From assembly GCA_030146505.1 (NCBI GenBank), contig JASLCO010000148.1:1-10521 (forward strand): a stretch of DNA of 10,521 nucleotides, written 5' to 3'. Both the position numbers and the translations under genes were made by a program. This stretch comes from Moraxellaceae bacterium (lineage in GTDB: Bacteria > Pseudomonadota > Gammaproteobacteria > Pseudomonadales > Moraxellaceae). Under the pieces are notes generated by a model. It did not search any database. It was not told where the DNA came from and worked only from the letters and a program-made list of their open reading frames with translations. Below, piece after piece: positions 6,209 through 10,521 of this stretch (position 1 is its first letter; each line of letters starts with the position of its first letter).

Positions 6209-6607
6209 ATGCGTCATTACGAAATCGTGTTGCTGGTGCACCCCGACCAGAGCGAGCAGGTGCCCGCCATGGTCGAGCGTTACACCAGCTCCATCAAGGA
6301 AGCAGGTGGCAAGATCCACCGTCTTGAAGACTGGGGTCGCCGTCAGCTGGCCTACCCGATCAACAAGATCCACAAGGCCCACTACGTGCTCATGAATGTC
6401 GAGTGTGGCCAGCCCACCCTGGACGAGCTGGAAGAAGCCTTCCGCTACAACGACGCGGTCATCCGCAATCTCATCATCCGCCGCAACGAAGCCATCACCG
6501 AGGAATCCCTGATGGCCAAGGGTGCTGAAGAGAAGCGCAGCCGCAAAGCCGCCCGTTCCGAAGAAGGTGCTGAAGAGTCCTCTTCTTCCGAGGACGCAGG
6601 CGAGTAA
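6209..6607 (+). CDS. rpsF: 30S ribosomal protein bS6
   Basis: 132 residues, against 131 in E. coli. bS6 binds 16S rRNA in the central domain/platform of the 30S subunit as a heterodimer with bS18, encoded two genes downstream. The start MRHYEIVLLVHPDQSEQVPA, the segment KIHRLEDWGRRQLAYPINK and HKAHYVLMNVE are near identical to E. coli bS6. The C-terminal tail (about 105-132) is Ser/Glu-rich and ends SEDAGE. In E. coli the tail is extended with glutamates by RimK; whether that applies here is not visible. ATG 6209 has an excellent ribosome site, TAAGGAG, six bases upstream; extending to an upstream start would add residues with no family match. First gene of rpsF-priB-rpsR-rplI. Confidence 0.98.
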   Translation: MRHYEIVLLVHPDQSEQVPAMVERYTSSIKEAGGKIHRLEDWGRRQLAYPINKIHKAHYVLMNVECGQPTLDELEEAFRYNDAVIRNLIIRRNEAITEESLMAKGAEEKRSRKAARSEEGAEESSSSEDAGE

Positions 6608-6611
6608 GGCG

Positions 6612-6632
6612 GCCCTTTTCTGAAGAAGGGGC
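6612..6632 (+). promoter_or_regulatory. Hairpin covering the priB ribosome binding site
   Basis: Just after the rpsF stop, CCCTTTT (6613-6619) can pair with AGAAGGG (6624-6630) over the loop CTGA. A shifted register extends the stem to G6612-C6632. The 3' arm is the Shine-Dalgarno sequence of priB (AAGGGG, 6626-6631), eight bases before its GTG. The structure would occlude priB initiation unless ribosomes finishing rpsF open it. Confidence 0.5.
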
Positions 6633-6639
6633 ATGCTGC

Positions 6640-6945
6640 GTGGAGCTGAATACCGTCCGGATCAGTGGCCTTCTGCGTGAGTGGAAGGCAGAAAGAAGCA
6701 GTCCGGCCGGGGTGGTACATCGTGAACTGATACTGGAACACCGCTCGCGCCAGTTACTGGCCGGGCAGCAGCGCGAAGTCCGGGCTGTGGTGGTCGTCAA
6801 GATCACCGGCGCGGAGATGGCGAGGCAGGTGGACGGTTTACAGCCGGGAGACCGGATCACGGTAAGCGGCCTGCTAGCCTTGGCCAGCCACCATGACACG
6901 CAGCAATTACTGATACACGCGCAAGCGATTGAGAGATTCGAATAG
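6640..6945 (+). CDS. priB: Primosomal replication protein N (PriB)
   Basis: 101 residues; E. coli PriB has 104. A single OB-fold, SSB-like protein that binds single-stranded DNA as a dimer and works with PriA and DnaT to reload DnaB at stalled forks. Family landmarks are present: NTVRISGLLRE at the start, SPAGVVHRELILEHRS (compare E. coli SPSGIPHCQFVLEHRS), GDRITVSGLLA and LLIHAQAIE near the end. The start is GTG 6640, preceded by AAGGGG at eight bases; a nearby ATG at 6633 is out of frame. The weak GTG start and the hairpin over its ribosome site fit the need for far less PriB than ribosomal protein from the same mRNA. The TAG stop is embedded in the ribosome site of rpsR. Confidence 0.95.
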   Translation: MELNTVRISGLLREWKAERSSPAGVVHRELILEHRSRQLLAGQQREVRAVVVVKITGAEMARQVDGLQPGDRITVSGLLALASHHDTQQLLIHAQAIERFE

Positions 6946-6958
6946 GAGAGCAAACGTC

Positions 6959-7186
6959 ATGGCACGTTTCTACCGTCGTCGCAAGTTCTGCCGTTTCACG
7001 GCAGAAAACACCAAGTACATCGACTACAAAGACGTCGAAACCCTGAAGCAGTACGTTACTGAGACGGGCAAGATCGTCCCCAGCCGCATCACCGGCACCA
7101 AGGCACGCTACCAGCGTCAGCTCGGCCTCGCGATCAAGCAGGCCCGCTACCTGGCTCTGCTGCCTTACACCGACAACCACCAGTAA
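6959..7186 (+). CDS. rpsR: 30S ribosomal protein bS18
   Basis: 75 residues, the same length as E. coli bS18. Binds the 30S platform together with bS6. The sequence starts MARFYRRRKFCRFTAENTKY and contains IDYKDVETLKQYVTETGKI, VPSRITGTKARYQRQLGLAI and the end LLPYTDNHQ, nearly identical to E. coli. The ATG at 6959 follows TAGGAG, which overlaps the priB stop, with an eight-base spacer; the frame is open upstream into priB, but those codons are not part of the family. The spacing to priB (13 bases) and to rplI (15 bases) indicates one operon. Confidence 0.98.
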   Translation: MARFYRRRKFCRFTAENTKYIDYKDVETLKQYVTETGKIVPSRITGTKARYQRQLGLAIKQARYLALLPYTDNHQ

Positions 7187-7201
7187 TCCGGGAGACGAGT
7201 G

Positions 7202-7648
7202 ATGGAAGTCATTCTGCTTGAGAAGGTCAAGAACCTCGGTGCCCTGGGTGCCAAGGTCAGTGTGAAACCCGGTTATGGCCGCAATTTCCTGATTCCGCAG
7301 GGCAAGGCTGTTCCCGCCACCGAAAAGAACGTGGCCGAGTTCGACGCCCGCCGTGCCGAGCTGGAAGCCAAGGCCGCTGCCGGTCTGGCCGCTGCCGAAG
7401 CCCGTGGCGAGCGCGTTTCCGCGCTGGCCGTGGTCATCGCTGCCAAGTCCGGTGATGAAGGCAAGCTGTTCGGCTCCGTGGGTACCCGCGACATCGCCGA
7501 AGCCATCACCAAGCTGGGTGAAGCCGTGGACAAGAGCGAAGTGCGTCTGCCGCTCGGCGCCATCCGCTCCACCGGCGACTATGACATCGACCTGCAACTG
7601 CATGCCGAAGTCACGGTGACCGTGAAGGTGACGGTGGTCGCTGAATAA
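7202..7648 (+). CDS. rplI: 50S ribosomal protein bL9
   Basis: 148 residues; E. coli bL9 has 149. A two-domain protein joined by a long helix, bound near the L1 stalk of the 50S subunit and linked to reading-frame fidelity. The N-terminal domain is MEVILLEKVKNLGALG with GYGRNFLIPQGKAVPATEKN. The long Ala/Glu-rich helix follows (about 45-75), then the C-terminal domain with GDEGKLFGSVGTRDIAEAI, KSEVRLPLGAIRSTGDY and the end VTVVAE. ATG 7202 was chosen over the in-frame GTG at 7199 because the family begins M-x-VILL; GGGAG lies seven bases upstream. Last gene of the ribosomal operon, followed by a strong terminator. Confidence 0.98.
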   Translation: MEVILLEKVKNLGALGAKVSVKPGYGRNFLIPQGKAVPATEKNVAEFDARRAELEAKAAAGLAAAEARGERVSALAVVIAAKSGDEGKLFGSVGTRDIAEAITKLGEAVDKSEVRLPLGAIRSTGDYDIDLQLHAEVTVTVKVTVVAE

Positions 7649-7665
7649 GCCGCACCGGCTGTTTG

Positions 7666-7706
7666 CAAAAGGCGCCGCAGCGAAAGCTGTAGCGCCTTTT
7701 GTTTTT
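7666..7706 (+). terminator. Intrinsic terminator of the rpsF-priB-rpsR-rplI operon
   Basis: CAAAAGGCGC (7666-7675) pairs with GCGCCTTTTG (7692-7701). A small internal mismatch follows, then CAGC/GCTG closes on a GAAA tetraloop (7682-7685). The T-rich tract at 7697-7706 follows the stem. The structure lies 17 bases after the rplI stop and separates the operon from dnaB, which must then have its own promoter. Confidence 0.92.
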
Positions 7707-7734
7707 GGCCCGGGCGTGCCGGGTCGACAGCGCT

Positions 7735-7753
7735 GGCCGCTTTCTCTGCGGCC
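7735..7753 (+). promoter_or_regulatory. GC hairpin in the dnaB upstream region
   Basis: GGCCGC (7735-7740) pairs with GCGGCC (7748-7753) over the loop TTTCTCT, about 70 bases before the dnaB ATG. There is no T run, so it is not a terminator. No clear promoter was found in 7707-7822; TATCCT at 7793-7798 is a possible -10 box without a matching -35. Role unknown. Confidence 0.3.
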
Positions 7754-7822
7754 GGCTTGCCGGATCGCGCTGTTCTTGTGCCGCAGTCCGGTTATCCTTT
7801 TGGCTTCGCCGGGAAGAGCCCC

Positions 7823-9229
7823 ATGACCGATATTCCTCTCGCTGCCAGTGGCGCAACGGACAGCGCCGTTGCCAATCTCAAGCTGCCGCCGCATTCGCTG
7901 GAGGCGGAACAGTCCGTGCTGGGCGCCATCATGCTGGAGGAAACGGCCTGGGACCGCGCGGCAGAGATCGTGACCGAGGCTGATTTCTACCGGCGCGACC
8001 ATCGCCTGATTTTCCGCGCCCTGGCCATGCTGGCCGATGAAAGCAAGCCGCGTGACGCACTGACGGTGTCGGCCACGCTGAATCGCCTGGGCGAGCTGGA
8101 AGAAGCGGGTGGCATGGCCTATCTCGGCGAGATCGTGAAGAACACGGCCTCGGCCAGCAATGTGGCGGCTTATGCGGAAATCGTGCGCGAGCGTTCCGTG
8201 CTGCGTCAGCTCATCCGCGCTTCCTATGAAATTTCCGATGTGGCCTATCAGCCGCAGGGCGCGACCTCGGATGAAATCCTGGACCAGGCCGAGCGCAAGA
8301 TTTTTGCCATTGCGGAGCAGCAGACCAAGGGTGACGGCCCGCAGGCCATACGTCCGCTGCTGGCCAAGGCGGTTGACCGCATCGAGCAGCTTTTCAGCTC
8401 CAACGAGCCGCTGACCGGCCTTTCCACCGGCTTTACCGATCTCGATGAAAAAACGGCCGGCCTGCAAAAGGCCGATCTCGTCATCGTGGCGGCGCGTCCT
8501 TCCATGGGCAAAACCACCTTTGCCATGAATCTCGTGGAAAACGTCCTGCTGGGTGGCGCGCCAGTGCTGGTCTTTTCTATGGAAATGCCGGCCGACTCCA
8601 TCGTGATGCGCATGCTGTCCTCGCTGGGGCGCATAGACCAGACGCGTGTGCGTACCGGCAAGCTGGAAGAAGAAGACTGGCCTCGCCTCACCTCCACCAT
8701 GGCCATGCTCAACGAGCAGAAACTTTTCATAGACGACACGCCGGCGCTGTCGCCCACCGAAGTGCGCGCGCGGGCACGGCGCGTGGCGCGTGAAAACGGC
8801 GGCACGCTGGGCCTCATCATGGTCGACTATCTGCAGCTCATGCGCGTGCCGGGGCTGGAAAACAACCGTGTCAACGAAATTTCGGAAATTTCACGTTCGC
8901 TGAAAGGTCTGGCCAAGGAGCTGAACTGTCCGGTGATTGCGCTCTCGCAGCTCAACCGCTCGCTGGAGCAGCGCCCGAACAAGCGCCCGGTGATGTCCGA
9001 CCTGCGTGAATCCGGCGCCATCGAGCAGGACGCTGACGTCATCATGTTCATCTACCGCGACGAGGTTTATAACCCCGAGTCGCCGGACAAGGGCACGGCA
9101 GAAATCATCATCGGCAAGCAGCGTAACGGTCCCATCGGCATGCTGCGCCTGGCTTTCCTGGGCAGATACACCCGCTTCGAGGACCTGGCGCCCGAGTTCT
9201 ACCGCGATCGCGACCAGGAGCAGTACTGA
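7823..9229 (+). CDS. dnaB: Replicative DNA helicase DnaB
   Basis: 468 residues; E. coli DnaB has 471. A hexameric 5'-to-3' helicase that unwinds DNA at the replication fork and recruits primase DnaG. The N-terminal domain (about 15-125, starting LKLPPHSLEAEQSVLGAIML) forms the collar and contacts DnaG and the loader; a linker helix follows. The RecA-like motor has Walker A RPSMGKTT (225-232, Lys230), Walker B LIMVDYLQLM (331-340, Asp335), LSQLNRSLEQRPNKRP and SDLRESGAIEQDADVI. No intein interrupts these motifs, a common insertion site in this gene. ATG 7823 has GGGAAGAG just upstream; an earlier in-frame GTG at 7757 would add 22 unrelated residues. It is transcribed with alr, which begins 33 bases after its stop. 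PriB two operons upstream acts in the pathway that reloads this helicase. Confidence 0.98.
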   Translation: MTDIPLAASGATDSAVANLKLPPHSLEAEQSVLGAIMLEETAWDRAAEIVTEADFYRRDHRLIFRALAMLADESKPRDALTVSATLNRLGELEEAGGMAYLGEIVKNTASASNVAAYAEIVRERSVLRQLIRASYEISDVAYQPQGATSDEILDQAERKIFAIAEQQTKGDGPQAIRPLLAKAVDRIEQLFSSNEPLTGLSTGFTDLDEKTAGLQKADLVIVAARPSMGKTTFAMNLVENVLLGGAPVLVFSMEMPADSIVMRMLSSLGRIDQTRVRTGKLEEEDWPRLTSTMAMLNEQKLFIDDTPALSPTEVRARARRVARENGGTLGLIMVDYLQLMRVPGLENNRVNEISEISRSLKGLAKELNCPVIALSQLNRSLEQRPNKRPVMSDLRESGAIEQDADVIMFIYRDEVYNPESPDKGTAEIIIGKQRNGPIGMLRLAFLGRYTRFEDLAPEFYRDRDQEQY

Positions 9230-9270
9230 TGCGTGCGCCGGCCTCCGGTCAGGCAGTCGTCCATGCGTGA
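9229..9270 (+). other. Thirteen-codon mini-frame linking dnaB and alr
   Basis: An ATG at 9229-9231 shares its A with the dnaB stop TGA. AGGAG (9216-9220) stands eight bases upstream, the best ribosome site in this junction. The frame reads MRAPASGQAVVHA and stops at 9268-9270, just past the proposed alr ATG at 9263. It may be a coupling device that brings ribosomes to the alr start, or chance. There is no evidence that the peptide itself has a function. Confidence 0.35.
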
Positions 9271-10348
9271 TGTCCGGCTGGGCATCAGCCGTGCGGCCCT
9301 GCATCACAACCTGCAGGTGGTGCGCGAGGCCGCGCCTTATGCGCGCGTGTTGGCCATGGTCAAGGCCGATGCCTACGGCCATGGCGCCCGCCTCGTGGCG
9401 GAAACCCTGGCCGAAGCCGACGGCTTTGGCGTGGCATTCCTGGATGAGGCGCTGGCCCTGCGTGCCGCCGGCATACAGCGCCCCATCGTCATCCTGGAAG
9501 GCGTTTTCTCCGATACGGAAATGTTCGAGGCCGTGCGCCAGCAACTGGCCGTGGTGGTGCACCAGGAGGAACAGATTGCCCTGCTGGAGCAGTGCAGGCT
9601 GAGCGGGCCGGTGGATGTCTGGCTGAAGGTGGATACCGGCATGCACCGTCTCGGCTTTTCACCGGAGGCGGCAGTGGGCGCCTTCCGGCGCATACGTGCG
9701 GCCCGCATCGTCGGCGATATCGGCCTGCTCACACACTTTTCCGCGGCCGATGAACTGGATTCAGCGCAGACCGAGAAGCAGATCGGGCGTTTTCGCGGCC
9801 TGCAGCAGGTGCTGGGCCGGCAGGGCGAGCGTCCGCTGCAAGACAGCCTGGCCAATTCCGCCGCCATTCTCGCCTGGCCGGCATCGCATGGTGCCTGGGT
9901 GCGTCCTGGCATCATGCTGTATGGCAGCTCGCCTTTTCCCGACCGCACGGCGCAGGAGCTGGGCTTGCGCCCGGTCATGACGCTGAGCTCGCGCCTGATT
10001 GCCCTGCGCCCGCTGAAAAAGGGCGAGGCGGTCGGGTATGGGGGAAGCTGGGTAGCGCCGCAGGACACGCGTATCGGCGTGGTGGCCGTGGGCTATGGTG
10101 ATGGTTATCCGCGCCATGCGCGCAACGGCACCCCGGTTCTGGTCGGCGGGCACCGCGTGCCGCTGGTGGGGCGGGTATCCATGGACATGATCACGGTGGA
10201 CCTCGGCGAGCTGCCGGTGGCACTCGGCGCGCACTGCGTGCTCTGGGGCGAGGGCCTGCCGGCCGATGAAGTGGCTGCGCATGCCGGCACCATCAGCTAC
10301 GAGCTCTTCTGCCGTTTGACCGCCCGTGTCCGCCGCGAAACCTGGTAG
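9263..10348 (+). CDS. alr: Alanine racemase, biosynthetic (Alr)
   Basis: 361 residues; E. coli Alr has 359. A pyridoxal-phosphate enzyme in the cytoplasm that converts L-alanine to D-alanine for peptidoglycan precursors. The N-terminal TIM barrel carries the PLP-binding lysine in MVKADAYGHG (Lys34). VDVWLKVDTGMHRLGFSP and WVRPGIMLYGSSPF follow. The C-terminal beta domain has GEAVGYGGSW with the probable second catalytic base Tyr259, then VAVGYGDGYPR, VGRVSMDMITVDLG and the end YELFCRLTARVRRETW. The start ATG 9263 gives the length and N-terminus (RDVRLGISRAALHHNL) expected for the family, although its ribosome site (AGG about ten bases upstream) is weak. An in-frame GTG at 9233 would add ten residues. 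A 13-codon frame with a good ribosome site overlaps the start. Confidence 0.97.
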   Translation: MRDVRLGISRAALHHNLQVVREAAPYARVLAMVKADAYGHGARLVAETLAEADGFGVAFLDEALALRAAGIQRPIVILEGVFSDTEMFEAVRQQLAVVVHQEEQIALLEQCRLSGPVDVWLKVDTGMHRLGFSPEAAVGAFRRIRAARIVGDIGLLTHFSAADELDSAQTEKQIGRFRGLQQVLGRQGERPLQDSLANSAAILAWPASHGAWVRPGIMLYGSSPFPDRTAQELGLRPVMTLSSRLIALRPLKKGEAVGYGGSWVAPQDTRIGVVAVGYGDGYPRHARNGTPVLVGGHRVPLVGRVSMDMITVDLGELPVALGAHCVLWGEGLPADEVAAHAGTISYELFCRLTARVRRETW

Positions 10349-10521
10349 CGGCTGGATCTTTGCATTTCGTCTGCATCAAGCCGGCAACAAGTGCCAGCAA
10401 GGTCCGCACCATCGGCTGTAAAGACATGTTGCGGGCTCTGAAGCCCTGGCGCTAAGGCAAATCCCGCATACAGCCAATCCGTATAACCGGCCTCTCCTGC
10501 ATCAGTTACGCTTCCGGCAAG
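10349..10521. other. Region after alr with no recognised gene
   Basis: I see no plus-strand gene, RNA gene or T-tailed terminator here. A small hairpin GGGCT-CTGA-AGCCC lies near 10434-10447 without a T run. One minus-strand frame is open from the window end to 10297 (74 codons), but it would overlap the end of alr and its translation matches nothing I know. The alr terminator may lie beyond the window. Confidence 0.5.

Noticed and set aside
5907..6395. Plus-strand frame of 162 codons overlapping the rpsF leader and gene
   Set aside because: Out of frame with rpsF, Arg/Pro/Ser-rich with no recognisable domain, and it overlaps the certain bS6 gene.
5870..6634. Upstream extension of the short exported protein's frame
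   Set aside because: The extra 255 codons lie antisense to rpsF and its leader; the ATG at 5869 has a good ribosome site and directly begins a signal peptide.
6857..8467. Minus-strand frame of 536 codons running opposite priB, rpsR, rplI and dnaB
   Set aside because: It crosses four well-identified genes and a terminator and its composition is typical of antisense translation.
10297..10521. Minus-strand frame open from the window end for 74 codons
   Set aside because: It would overlap the 3' end of alr by about 50 bases, its translation matches nothing known to me, and open antisense frames are common in this base composition. A longer contig would settle it.
1..10521. CRISPR array, insertion sequence or toxin-antitoxin pair
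   Set aside because: No regularly spaced repeats, transposase-like frame or paired small toxin/antitoxin genes were seen in the window.

Overview
The window looks like chromosomal DNA of a fairly GC-rich gammaproteobacterium. The core genes (RNase R, RlmB, bS6, PriB, bS18, bL9, DnaB, Alr) match their Escherichia coli counterparts closely in length and motifs. PriB between rpsF and rpsR is typical of gammaproteobacteria. The wider order tRNA-Leu / rnr / rlmB / rpsF / rpsR / rplI / dnaB / alr is, from memory, the order seen in Pseudomonas-type genomes, so a Pseudomonadales-related organism is a reasonable guess. Genus and species cannot be read from this sequence.

Layout. (1) Bases 1-227 look like the edge of an integrated element. 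The first 22 codons of a tyrosine-recombinase-type integrase run leftward out of the window. They are preceded by a tandem TGGGTAACT repeat, a strong bidirectional terminator and an inverted repeat. (2) A complete tRNA-Leu(CAG) gene lies on the minus strand at 228-312, with a near-consensus promoter; its 3' end points at the integrase, the classic attachment-site arrangement. (3) rnr and rlmB follow on the plus strand, directly abutting (TAA then ATG). (4) Two unrecognised genes on the minus strand (3830-5869) encode exported proteins related to each other. They interrupt the otherwise conserved rlmB-rpsF neighbourhood. (5) A 339-bp leader region precedes the ribosomal operon rpsF-priB-rpsR-rplI, which ends at a strong intrinsic terminator. 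(6) dnaB and alr follow as a likely two-gene operon. (7) The last 173 bases after alr hold nothing I can identify.

How the genes work together. Most of the window is housekeeping for RNA and ribosomes (RNase R decay and quality control, Gm2251 methylation of 23S rRNA, three ribosomal proteins), replication (PriB primosome protein, DnaB helicase) and the cell wall (alanine racemase). The unusual parts are the probable island junction at the left edge and the uncharacterised exported protein pair. The pair shares an N-terminal module (R-P-R-x-EDYPS, LQAL, R-A-x-HP), a QDMSQ block and a similar C-terminal hexapeptide. The longer protein carries an additional beta-rich domain of about 300 residues.

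Probable control elements: a stringent-type promoter for the tRNA, a candidate S6:S18-binding leader directly against the rpsF ribosome binding site, and a hairpin that can occlude the priB ribosome binding site. These are read by eye from sequence and are not computed folds.
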